Part shown: piece after piece, positions 1 through 5,876 of the stretch
Position numbering within the stretch: the first letter of the stretch is position 1
Layout of the letters: every line of letters begins with the position of its first letter
DNA from: Chloroflexota bacterium
GTDB lineage: Bacteria > Chloroflexota > Anaerolineae > B4-G1
Direction: 5' to 3'
Length of the DNA: 7,970 nt
NCBI GenBank assembly: GCA_030596915.1
Contig: JAUVSX010000128.1
Span: forward strand, 1 to 7,970
The notes under the pieces: model-generated
Told to the model about the DNA's origin: nothing
The model's database searches: none
The model's input: only the letters and a program-made list of their open reading frames with translations
Program-made: the position numbers and the translations under genes

Positions 1-82
1 ATTAGACACCCTGTCAACCATAGTGATCACCACAAGCCCGGTGGCCGTCCCTGCCCGAGCGCTTCGCCACGGCCATGCAGTG

Positions 83-165
83 GAAACCTGACAGGTTTTC
101 GAGAACCTGCCCGCCAGGGCAGGCGTGCGCCGATGATCGAACACGCAGAAACCTGTCAGGTCTTC
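83..165. repeat. Two near-identical 18-bp dyads, 65 bp apart
   Basis: The 18-mers at 83-100 (GAAACCTGACAGGTTTTC) and 148-165 (GAAACCTGTCAGGTCTTC) match at 16 of 18 bases. Each is a dyad around one central base: AAACCTG-A-CAGGTTT at 84-98 and ACCTG-T-CAGGT at 151-161. The symmetry suits either a dimeric DNA-binding site or a small interspersed palindromic element. As RNA the loop would have to open, leaving only about a 5-bp stem in the first copy, so a terminator role is weak. They lie downstream of the five-gene operon, so if they are operators they more likely belong to a gene left of the window. Confidence 0.6.
106..123. terminator. GC-rich hairpin, possible terminator
   Basis: CCTGCCC at 106-112 and GGGCAGG at 117-123 form a perfect 7-bp stem with a GCCA loop. 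It lies about 100 bp past the stop of the ABC permease, between the two 18-bp dyads. No T-run follows on either strand, so it is not a textbook intrinsic terminator; it could still slow polymerase or block 3' exonucleases. The structure is seen directly, the function is inferred. Confidence 0.45.
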
Positions 166-173
166 GGCTTCCC

Positions 174-224
174 GCTGACTCGCTGGCTCGCTGACTCGCT
201 GAATCGCTGAATCGCTGACTCGCT
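174..224. repeat. 8-bp tandem repeat, about 6.4 copies
   Basis: Six consecutive octamers run from 174 to 221: GCTGACTC, GCTGGCTC, GCTGACTC, GCTGAATC, GCTGAATC, GCTGACTC, followed by a partial GCT. The variation is confined to the fifth and sixth bases. The array ends two bases before the stop codon (227-229) of the minus-strand ABC permease, so it lies just outside the coding region in its 3' flank. A unit this short with few copies could vary in length by replication slippage. The same 10-mer GCTGAATCGC recurs on the minus strand at 4583-4574, upstream of the operon. Confidence 0.85.
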
Positions 225-226
225 CC

Positions 227-1042
227 CTACACCTCCTCTGCGAAACGGTGGCTGTACCGCACGAACACCAGATACCCCACAATCAGGACGATCAACGATG
301 TGACGGCTGTGCGTAGCAGGAAGTCAAGGCCCGTCGGCGCGCCCCAGTAGAGCAGGTCGCGGTAGGAGGCGATGATCGAGGCCATTGGATTGAGGCGGCG
401 AAGCCAAACCTGCGCGTTGAACGTCACCCCCCACAGCGTGACCTGTTCCGGGACGATCTTGATGGAATAGAACACCGGGGTAAGGAAGAACCAGGCCAGC
501 ATGACGACCCCGAGGATGACCTGCGTGTCACGGAAGAACACATTGAGCGTGGCGAGGAGGAAGGATACACCCATGGTGAACGCTATGTGGATCAACATCG
601 TGATCGGCAGGAGCAGCACGTACCAGGTTGGGCGAACGCCGAAGAGAAGTGCCAGGCCGAAGAACAGGGGTAGGGCGATCAGGAAGTTAACCAGGTTCGC
701 CAGCATCAGGGAGATCGGGAGCACATCGGGTGGGAAGTAGACCTTCTTGATCAGGTGCGCGTTGTTCACGATGCTGCCGGTTGCCTGGATCACCGTGTCG
801 CTGAAGAAGTTCCACGCCAGGAGCCCCGACAGCAGGAAGATGGGGTAGTGAGGGATGTCCGTGTTGCGCAACAGGACGGTGACCAGGATGGTGTAGACGA
901 CCATCATCAGGAGCGGGTTGAGCCACGACCAGGCGACACCAAGGAAGGAGTGCTTGTAGCGCACCTTCAGGTCTCGGACGACCAGGTTGCGCACTAACTC
1001 GCGGTACTGCCAAACTTCTCGTAGCCTGTGAGCGAGGTTCAT
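227..1042 (-). CDS. ABC-2 type polysaccharide/O-antigen export permease
   Basis: This is the membrane subunit of an ABC exporter of the Wzm/TagG/KpsM type, which moves lipid-linked glycans (O-antigen, teichoic acid or capsule-like polymers) out across the inner membrane. The 271-residue length is typical. The N-terminal amphipathic stretch at residues 14-38 (RELVRNLVVRDLKVRYKHS) runs into WSWLNPLLMM, the usual start of this family. About six hydrophobic segments follow (roughly 39-59, 66-84, 106-134, 141-165, 174-195 and 245-262), with a conserved-looking NPMASIIASYRDLL at 218-231 and the C-terminal HRFAEE. Its ATG overlaps the stop of the glycosyltransferase gene by ATGA, so translation is probably coupled; an AGGAG lies about 13 nt upstream. 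Such permeases need a separate ATPase (Wzt-like), which is absent from the window and may lie to the left or elsewhere. The exact substrate cannot be told. Confidence 0.93.
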   Translation of the reverse strand: MNLAHRLREVWQYRELVRNLVVRDLKVRYKHSFLGVAWSWLNPLLMMVVYTILVTVLLRNTDIPHYPIFLLSGLLAWNFFSDTVIQATGSIVNNAHLIKKVYFPPDVLPISLMLANLVNFLIALPLFFGLALLFGVRPTWYVLLLPITMLIHIAFTMGVSFLLATLNVFFRDTQVILGVVMLAWFFLTPVFYSIKIVPEQVTLWGVTFNAQVWLRRLNPMASIIASYRDLLYWGAPTGLDFLLRTAVTSLIVLIVGYLVFVRYSHRFAEEV

Positions 1043-2268
1043 TGGGCGGCGGCATCTCCTGCGCGAGCCCGTGCCTGGTATTGCAGCACGCTGCGATAAA
1101 CAGCCTGCAGCTGTCTGCCAAAACGGTCACGAGAGAAACGATGGGCGGCCCGCTGCCGGAGCGCCGCTCCTAGCTGGGAGCACCGTTCCGGGCTGACGAG
1201 GAGGCTCGCGATGGCGTCGGCCAACGCAGTTGGGTCGCCGGACTTGCCGGCATAGGCGCCGAGGTCGCCCAGATACTCTCGGCTGATGGGGGTGTCGAAA
1301 GCGATGGTGGGCAGTCCCATCGCCATGTAGTTCAGAATCTTGCCGGCGCCCTCCGTATCTGAGAGCTTGGGGGCCACGGCGATGTCGCCGAGCGCGAGGT
1401 GTGCCGGCGCCTCCTCGTATGGCACCTTGCCCGTGAAGGTGATCGTGTCGCTGGTCCCCAGGTCCTCCGCCATCCTACGATGGGTGTCGACTCCTGGGAA
1501 GCCCATGATCAGGAAATGGGCATCAACGCCCCGCTGCTTGAGGATGCGCGCCGCACGAATGAGCAGCGGTGTGCCCTGATAGTCGGCGAGCAAGCCCAGG
1601 TAGGCGACGACGGGCCGCCCAGCCGGAATCCCGAGGGCGGCTCTGCCCTGCACGATCTCTTCGGGCGTGAGCAGACGGGGGCGAAACGCGTTGAGATTCA
1701 CGCAGTCCGGCAGGGGGTAGACGCGCGGGCTGCCGCCGAGATTGCTGTCCACGAGGTGGGCGCCCTGTTGGGTGCTCGTGACGACGGCGTCTGGAAGTTG
1801 CTCGATGCGCAGTTGCAGCAGCCTGACCCACTGGTGCCACGGGCCCGTAGGATTGAGGAAGTGGTGGTCGACCATCTCACTGGCAAGGCTACCCTGGAAA
1901 TCGAACACAAGCGGCACACGGAGAAGCCGGCTCAAGAGACGCCCAATCAGCGCACCGTCGTACAGGTGCCCGTGGACGATGTCGAAGCGACGGCGCAGAA
2001 TTACCTTGACCCCAGTCCAGGCCAGGAACACGTCGAAGGCGATCTTGTGGAGTGACGAACCAACCTCATACTCGGCGCGCCAGGGGGTAGGACGCGTGCG
2101 CACGATCTCCAAGTCAGGCAGATCGCGCCCCAGGTAGTAGGTGATAAGGGTCACGTGATGGCCCAGAGCCTGCAGCACCCGCGCCTCCTCCAGTATTCGG
2201 ACGTGGCAGCCGTAGTCGAGGAAGAAGGAGGTGGGAGCGACCATCAGGATACGATAGCTTTCGGTCAA
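1039..2268 (-). CDS. Glycosyltransferase family 4 (GT-B fold)
   Basis: A cytoplasmic retaining glycosyltransferase that probably adds a sugar from a nucleotide-sugar donor to a growing surface glycan. The chosen 409-residue product starts at a TTG preceded by AGGGTGG. An in-frame ATG 24 nt downstream would cut into the first beta strand (YRILMVAP) and lacks a ribosome-binding site. A longer in-frame ATG at 2433 would overlap the TyrA-like gene by 130 bases, and its extra residues look like antisense-type noise. Visible GT4 features are the N-terminal YGCHVRILEEARVLQALGHH, DIVHGHLYDG at about 96-105, the second-domain VAYLGLLADYQG at 221-232, FTGKVPYEEAP at 278-288 and SDTEGAGKILNYMAMGLP at 303-320. 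In that last motif the second glutamate of the usual E-x7-E is replaced by Asn and the spacing is one residue shorter, as in some GT4 subgroups. It lies 35 nt after the TyrA-like gene and overlaps the ABC permease by 4 nt, which ties it to glycan export. Donor and acceptor are unknown. Confidence 0.92.
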   Translation of the reverse strand: MTESYRILMVAPTSFFLDYGCHVRILEEARVLQALGHHVTLITYYLGRDLPDLEIVRTRPTPWRAEYEVGSSLHKIAFDVFLAWTGVKVILRRRFDIVHGHLYDGALIGRLLSRLLRVPLVFDFQGSLASEMVDHHFLNPTGPWHQWVRLLQLRIEQLPDAVVTSTQQGAHLVDSNLGGSPRVYPLPDCVNLNAFRPRLLTPEEIVQGRAALGIPAGRPVVAYLGLLADYQGTPLLIRAARILKQRGVDAHFLIMGFPGVDTHRRMAEDLGTSDTITFTGKVPYEEAPAHLALGDIAVAPKLSDTEGAGKILNYMAMGLPTIAFDTPISREYLGDLGAYAGKSGDPTALADAIASLLVSPERCSQLGAALRQRAAHRFSRDRFGRQLQAVYRSVLQYQARARAGDAAAQ

Positions 2269-2303
2269 TCTGCCACCCTGATCGAGATCGGGGCACGTTG
2301 AGG

Positions 2304-3317
2304 TCACGACTGGCGCGAGGTATCGGGACCTTTCTTGAGACGCTGGACCATCCGATCCCCAAAAAACAGCCGGCCCATCTGTTCGCCTGATGTGGGTACG
2401 TCCCCCATCGGGGCGACTCTCTCGGCGCCCCACATGCCCCTGTTGCGTTCCTCGATCCAGCGCGCTCGCGCGTCGACGGCCTTCGCGAGAGTCGCCTCGA
2501 GTTCTTCCGCATCGCCCTTGGTCAGGATCTCGCGCAGCCGGATCAGCTCGGTCAGGAGTCGATTCAGCCGCAAGAGCACGTTCGCGCGATTGTGGTGCAA
2601 GTAGGCGTAGTCGAAGTAGGCTTCGTCGACGGCCTCGGTAGCCACGGCGAAGCGCCGACCAGCGAACTTTCGCATTTCGTGCCAGCCGGGGGTGTCAACC
2701 GTCGCCAGGAGCAGGGCGACGGTCAGGAGCCCGGGCAGCTCCTCCACGCCGGCCTGCATCCCATCGTGTTCGGTCGCGTCCATGAAGAAGGGCTGTGCCC
2801 CCAAGGTCGCTGCCAATTCGGTAAGCGTGTTGACCACCGCTTCCGTCGTGCCCAGCGGCGTCGTGAAGCAGTACAACGCGCCCCGAAGAAGGTCGGCGCT
2901 GGCATCGCCCACGTCCGTCACGGGCTCCCGCACACGCGCTGGATTGGGGATGATGTGGCCGCCAGCGAAGTGCACGTTCCGGGGAAGGAGCTCCTTGGCC
3001 CAGGCCATGACGGGAGCCTTGAGGCGTGTGGTGTCGGTGACGAGGCAGCCAGGGCGGAGTCCGGGCGCAATCGTCGCGAAGGCGTCACGCACGTACGAGA
3101 GCGGTATCGCGATGATGACCAGGTCAGCGTCCTGGGCAATCCGATCTAGCCTGCGCTGTACCTTGTCGAAGGCGCCCCTCGAGCGCGCAAGCTCCGCCTT
3201 CACGGGTTCCAGGTCAAAGCCCGTGATCTGAGGAGGCTTCTCCTGCGCCTTCAGTGCCAGGGCGACGGAGGCGCTGATTGCGTTAGTGCCGATCACGGCG
3301 ACTCGCTCGAAGCCCAT
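2304..3317 (-). CDS. Prephenate dehydrogenase-like protein (TyrA family)
   Basis: A soluble NAD(P)-dependent dehydrogenase of the TyrA family, whose classic members convert prephenate to 4-hydroxyphenylpyruvate or arogenate to tyrosine. The 337 residues fit the family: a Rossmann domain (about 1-165) and a helical dimerisation domain (about 166-300). An acidic residue at the end of the second strand (GFDLEP, D35) suggests NAD preference. Supporting motifs are VIIAIPLSYV (67-76), VTDTTRLKAPV (93-103), GGHIIPN (119-125, catalytic-type His121) and EHDGMQAG (183-190). Key motifs are altered: the nucleotide loop reads GTNAISAS instead of GxGxxGxS, the usual HPMAG is HIIPN, and the usual HLP is ELP. 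It has a strong ribosome-binding site, AGGAGG at 3332-3327, nine bases before the ATG, and starts 21 nt after the HD gene. A diverged role within the TyrA fold is possible; family membership is more certain than the reaction. Confidence 0.85.
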   Translation of the reverse strand: MGFERVAVIGTNAISASVALALKAQEKPPQITGFDLEPVKAELARSRGAFDKVQRRLDRIAQDADLVIIAIPLSYVRDAFATIAPGLRPGCLVTDTTRLKAPVMAWAKELLPRNVHFAGGHIIPNPARVREPVTDVGDASADLLRGALYCFTTPLGTTEAVVNTLTELAATLGAQPFFMDATEHDGMQAGVEELPGLLTVALLLATVDTPGWHEMRKFAGRRFAVATEAVDEAYFDYAYLHHNRANVLLRLNRLLTELIRLREILTKGDAEELEATLAKAVDARARWIEERNRGMWGAERVAPMGDVPTSGEQMGRLFFGDRMVQRLKKGPDTSRQS

Positions 3318-3326
3318 CTGAGATAT

Positions 3327-3332
3327 CCTCCT
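3327..3332 (-). promoter_or_regulatory. Strong Shine-Dalgarno (AGGAGG) of the TyrA-like gene
   Basis: The minus strand reads TAGGAGGATATCTCAG and then ATG, a full consensus ribosome-binding site with nine bases of spacing. It lies in the 21-nt gap after the HD gene and fixes the ATG at 3317 as the start. It is clearly stronger than the sites of the two upstream genes. Confidence 0.85.
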
Positions 3333-3338
3333 AGGTCG

Positions 3339-3881
3339 CTAGTTCACGCTGTCGGCCGCCTGCAGCGCGATCAGCGATTCATCCTCTTCCATCTGGGCGG
3401 CGTCCAGTCGGTCCCGGTGTCGCCGGATCAGCGCGACCGTGCGATCGGAACAGCCGGCCTCCTGGGCCCACCGCGCTCCGACCTCGGCGTGCCGGACGTG
3501 GGCGGTCAGAGAATGGCGCCACCCCTTGGGCTGGTCGCCGACCCTGCACGGCTCGTCCAGTGTAAGGCGCTCCAGCAGCCGTGGTGCGAAGCGGCCCCTC
3601 AACACCGCTGTTGCCCTGACGCGCGGCGGGCACGGAGCGGCCGCCTGCCCCACGTCGTGCAGCAGGGCCGCGGTCAGGAGGTCGATGTCGAAGTGGCCTG
3701 CCTGGCGGAGGGCTCGGTAGACTGCGAGCGCGTGGCGTTGGTCCTGGCTCTCCTGCCGGCTGAAAAGCGCCTGGGCCTCTGGGCCCAGGAGTTGCATCGC
3801 CGCTCGAATCTGTTCTTCTGGGACCTGCGGCGTCAGCGCCCGAAAGAACTGGCCTACCCGATAGCGGATCGCCCACACCAT
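3339..3881 (-). CDS. HD-domain protein (putative metal-dependent phosphohydrolase)
   Basis: A 180-residue cytoplasmic protein whose core matches the HD superfamily, metal-dependent hydrolases that mostly cleave phosphoester bonds in nucleotides or signalling nucleotides. The metal ligands can be traced: His50 (DQRHALAV), the His75-Asp76 pair (AALLHDVGQ), His131 (HVRHAEVGARWA), His155 (LIRRHRD) and Asp177 near the C-terminus (LQAADSVN). The C-terminus ends right at this aspartate, so the protein is a single compact domain without GGDEF, RelA or sensor parts. The ATG is 7 nt downstream of the site-2 protease stop with only a weak GAG-type site, so coupled translation from the protease gene is likely. 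The substrate cannot be deduced; a nucleotidase or housekeeping HD role is as possible as signalling. Confidence 0.85.
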   Translation of the reverse strand: MVWAIRYRVGQFFRALTPQVPEEQIRAAMQLLGPEAQALFSRQESQDQRHALAVYRALRQAGHFDIDLLTAALLHDVGQAAAPCPPRVRATAVLRGRFAPRLLERLTLDEPCRVGDQPKGWRHSLTAHVRHAEVGARWAQEAGCSDRTVALIRRHRDRLDAAQMEEDESLIALQAADSVN

Positions 3882-3888
3882 GCCCGTC

Positions 3889-4521
3889 TCAGTAGCCCAG
3901 GAGTGCGCTCGCCAGGAAGCGGTTGATGGGTCCCATCAGCAATCCCAGTACCCCAACACGTGAAAGCCCAAACAGCACCAGCATAAGCGCGGGTCTGGCG
4001 TACCGCTCCAGACGGTCGAGGGAATCTGCCCACTTGCCCGGCAAGACCCAACCAAGGATGCGCGACCCATCGAGGGGCGGGATAGGGATCAGGTTGAAGA
4101 CCATAAGTCCCAGGTTGATGAACACGAACTGAAGGAGGACGTTGTTCACACTGAGCGATTCTGTCCAATACGGCTCCAACAAGCCCAGACGGAATGGGAT
4201 AGCGGCCAGCAACGCGAGGAGGAAGTTCGACATCGGACCGGCTACGCTCACGAGCGCCCAACTGCGGCGCATGGGTGCCCGCAGGCGGTATGGAGCTACC
4301 GGCACCGGTTTCCCCCATCCGAAGCCAGCCAGAACCAACATAATAGTCCCGATGGGGTCCAGGTGGGCGAGCGGGTTGACGGTCAGCCGGCCAAGGCGGG
4401 CTGCTGTGTCGTCACCCAACTGGAATGCGGCCCAGGCGTGAGCGAATTCGTGGATGGGCATGCTCGTCAGAAAGATGATCGCCATCGTGATGAGCCAGTT
4501 GGGGTCTGTTAGTCGCGACAT
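3889..4521 (-). CDS. Site-2 protease family protein (peptidase M50)
   Basis: A 210-residue intramembrane zinc metalloprotease of the compact Rip/S2P type, lacking the PDZ domain of RseP. The zinc-binding HEFAH sits at residues 24-28 in the first hydrophobic segment. NPLAHLDPIGT (49-59), AGPMSN (94-99) and NLIPIPPLDGSRIL (143-156, with the third zinc ligand Asp151) complete the family signature. Further hydrophobic stretches lie at about 60-69, 88-113, 126-146 and 178-198. Such enzymes cleave transmembrane substrates such as anti-sigma factors, but small PDZ-less members often have no known target and none is encoded here. The ATG is preceded closely by AGCAGG, and a TATAAT promoter lies about 40 bases upstream, making this the first gene of the five-gene unit. 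Confidence 0.95.
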   Translation of the reverse strand: MSRLTDPNWLITMAIIFLTSMPIHEFAHAWAAFQLGDDTAARLGRLTVNPLAHLDPIGTIMLVLAGFGWGKPVPVAPYRLRAPMRRSWALVSVAGPMSNFLLALLAAIPFRLGLLEPYWTESLSVNNVLLQFVFINLGLMVFNLIPIPPLDGSRILGWVLPGKWADSLDRLERYARPALMLVLFGLSRVGVLGLLMGPINRFLASALLGY

Positions 4522-4557
4522 AGTCCTGCTTTCGTAGCTGCTGTGGAGATGCGGCGC

Positions 4558-4586
4558 ATTATAGCACGGGGAAGCGATTCAGCGAA
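4558..4586 (-). promoter_or_regulatory. Putative sigma70-type promoter of the five-gene unit
   Basis: On the minus strand a perfect TATAAT lies at 4563-4558, with TTCGCT (three of six matches to TTGACA) at 4586-4581 and 17 bases between them. Transcription would start near 4551, giving a leader of about 30 nt before the ATG of the site-2 protease. The -10 is convincing in so GC-rich a sequence; the -35 is weak, which would fit an activated or regulated promoter. Confidence 0.65.
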
Positions 4587-4589
4587 TCG
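4575..4589. promoter_or_regulatory. Palindrome over the -35 region (possible operator)
   Basis: CGATTC-AGC-GAATCG is a perfect 6-bp dyad with a 3-base centre that covers the proposed -35 and part of the spacer. This position suits a repressor or activator site. It shares the 10-mer GCTGAATCGC (minus strand, 4583-4574) with the tandem array at 174-224, so a repeat-derived origin is an alternative explanation. Confidence 0.45.
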
Positions 4590-4683
4590 GGCAAGTCGAC
4601 GGAGTTGGGAGGCGTGATGGGCAAGTCGATTATGTAGATGTCGCGGGTCTATGTGTGGGCGGCGAGAAGGGCCGTCGACTTGC
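4589..4683. repeat. Short direct and inverted repeats around GCAAGTCGAC
   Basis: GCAAGTCGACGG at 4591-4602 is matched by its exact reverse complement CCGTCGACTTGC at 4672-4683, a 12-bp perfect inverted repeat enclosing 69 bp. A direct copy, GGGCAAGTCGA, occurs at 4589-4599 and 4619-4629. The arrangement could be a remnant of a small non-autonomous element or a regulatory repeat, but no transposase and no target-site duplication were recognised. Confidence 0.6.
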
Positions 4684-5047
4684 TTGGCAGAACCTGCGGT
4701 GCTGGATGAGACTGACGAGGGGTTCGACTTCCGCGGTTCTGCACGGCGGCGGGAAGCTCTCACCGTCCTCCGGGGCGTCGCTGATGAGCCGCCTCGTGCA
4801 GAGCGCCGCAAAGGACTGGCAGTCCTGCGGGCGACGGATTCGCCGAGTGCTCGCCCCCGACGAACCGCGGAGGCGGTCATAGCGAACCCACACCGCCACG
4901 GCTGTGTCGAGAGCATCTGACTCAGTCCTGGCCCGCGCCTACAATGGCGACAGTAGCTGGGCCGGCTGGTGGGCCTCTTCAGCCTGGCCCCCCCCTTTCC
5001 CGTCCGTGGAAGTGCCCACAGTCGCGCCCGTGACGTTGGTTGGCGGA
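4684..5047. other. Long stretch without a recognisable gene
   Basis: No reading frame here gives a recognisable protein. Open frames exist on both strands but their translations are rich in Arg, Ser and Pro, as expected of non-coding GC-rich DNA. TCCGCGGTTC at 4730-4739 is matched in reverse complement by GAACCGCGGA at 4862-4871. The stretch around 4862-4920 looks like interspersed intergenic repeat sequence, but this is an impression and not a match that can be shown from the window alone. Confidence 0.45.
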
Positions 5048-5266
5048 TTGAGCTCAACACCCGACACCATTCCCGGCCAGATAGGCGAGCCTAAGTCCGA
5101 AGCGAGGAAGACCTCCCCCATCGCGTACGGGCTGGGCCTGACCGTTGCGCTAGCGGCTACCGTCAACGTTGCCTACGCCCCTTGGGATGCCGCGAACGAC
5201 CCCCTCGTCGGCTATCTCTCCGACAACACCCGCATCAGGTGGGGGCGTCGCCGGCCCTGGCTGCTC
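5048..5266 (+). pseudogene. Remnant of a GPH-type MFS sugar:cation symporter
   Basis: The plus strand encodes SPIAYGLG, then after only about 18 residues WDAANDPLVGYLSD, then RIRWGRRRPWLL. This order is the hallmark of the N-terminus of GPH (glycoside-pentoside-hexuronide):cation symporters of the major facilitator superfamily, membrane proteins that import sugars with Na+ or H+. In intact members about 45-50 residues, including the first transmembrane helix and loop, lie between the two motifs, so an internal deletion is likely. After WLL (about 5266) the family match ends and the frame closes at 5327-5329; some ten of twelve helices are missing. A TTG at 5048 (LSSTPDTIPGQ) is a plausible former start, but no good ribosome-binding site was seen, and residues encoded further upstream look unrelated. 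It is not expected to work. Confidence 0.65.
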
Positions 5267-5341
5267 AGTCGCAGGCTCCCGATTGAGCGCGAGGGAGTTC
5301 CAGAGAGCATGGCGCGGGAAGCTCCCTGAGAAGGCAATGCA

Positions 5342-5876
5342 ATGTAGCGGACTCTGCTAGCCAGCAAACTGCACATTCCGCGGACGCGGCGGGAGTTGGT
5401 CCATCGCCCGCGGCTGGTGGCGCGATTGGACGCTGGCCTTGAGGGCGAGCTTACCTTCGTCTCCGCGCCGGCCGGCTATGGCAAGACGACTGTGGTCGCG
5501 GATTGGGTCGGAAGCTCCGGGTGCCGGTGGCCTGGCTCTCCCTCGATGAAGCGGACAACGACCTGACTCGGTTCCTCACCTACCTGATCGCCGCCCTGCA
5601 GCGGACCGACGCGGGCATAGGCGTCGACATCCAGGCTGCCTTGGCGGCGGCCCAGGCGCCGCTCGCTGGGATACTGCTGACCAGGCTGGTCGCCGACATC
5701 GCCGGTTGGCTGACAGGGGCCGTCGAGAGTTCGTCCTGGTCCTCGACGACTACCCCGTGATCTTCGCCCATCCGGTGCACGAGGCTCTGAGTTTCCTGCT
5801 CGAGCACCTGCCGGAGCCGATGCATCTTCTGGTCGTCGACCGCTTGACCCCTCTGCTCCTCGATCAGCCGAAGTAA
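5342..5876 (+). pseudogene. Decayed MalT-like LuxR-family ATPase regulator, 5' part
   Basis: The plus strand holds the start of a MalT-like STAND ATPase regulator (normally about 900 residues with a C-terminal LuxR helix-turn-helix) in three successive frames. Frame one has LLASKLHIPRTRRELVHR and the Walker A APAGYGKTT (5465-5491), ending in ADWV. Frame two has PVAWLSLDEADND and LTRFLTYLIAALQ. Frame three has the Walker B FVLVLDDY (5727-5753 region) and HEALSFLLEHLPEP, closing at TAA 5874-5876. Each shift equals loss of one base, near 5507-5516 and in the run AGGGGCC near 5714-5721. The former ATG at 5342-5344 has a GAGAAGG ribosome-binding site but is followed at once by TAG. Walker B lacks the usual His after DDY (Pro instead). 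The sensor repeats and the DNA-binding domain are gone. It is non-functional as read. Confidence 0.82.

Larger units (their letters stand above)
1..226. other. Non-coding stretch with dyads, hairpin and tandem repeat
   Basis: No convincing gene is visible here. The stretch follows the stop codon of the ABC permease and holds, in minus-strand order, an 8-bp tandem repeat, an 18-bp dyad, a GC-rich hairpin and a second copy of the dyad (each listed separately). At the very edge the minus strand reads TTGACA (positions 17 to 12), which could be a -35 element of a gene beyond the window; its -10 would lie outside, so this cannot be tested here. A GTGATCAC palindrome lies at 23-30. Confidence 0.6.

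Noticed and set aside
83..100. Intrinsic terminator with T-run
   Set aside because: The dyad has a one-base centre, leaves only about a 5-bp RNA stem and is followed by just four T on the plus strand, opposite to the direction of the nearby operon.
174..224. CRISPR array
   Set aside because: The units are 8 bp in direct tandem with no spacers, so this is a simple short tandem repeat.
1399..2055. 218-codon open frame on the plus strand
   Set aside because: It is fully antisense to the well-supported glycosyltransferase, and its translation has no recognisable domain.
2269..2433. N-terminal extension of the glycosyltransferase to an ATG at 2433
   Set aside because: It would overlap the coding end of the TyrA-like gene by 130 bases, the extra residues match nothing in GT4 proteins, and the TTG at 2268 has a ribosome-binding site and starts just before the first beta strand.
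2592..3149. 185-codon open frame on the plus strand
   Set aside because: It is antisense to the TyrA-like gene; a GC-rich codon pattern opens the opposite frame.
3417..3926. 169-codon open frame on the plus strand
   Set aside because: It is antisense to the HD-domain gene, whose metal ligands can be traced in order.
4509..5060. 183-codon open frame on the minus strand upstream of the site-2 protease
   Set aside because: The translation is Arg/Ser-rich without any domain, overlaps the promoter and the start of the protease, and runs antisense to the symporter remnant.
5503..5760. Short plus-strand frame as an independent gene
   Set aside because: It contains only the middle of the MalT-like ATPase domain; its apparent ATG lies inside the homologous ADWV region in the wrong frame, so it is a piece of the pseudogene.
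5580..5845. Minus-strand frame extending the unassigned fragment leftwards
   Set aside because: Here the frame is simply the antisense of the MalT remnant, so coding character is expected only above about 5846.
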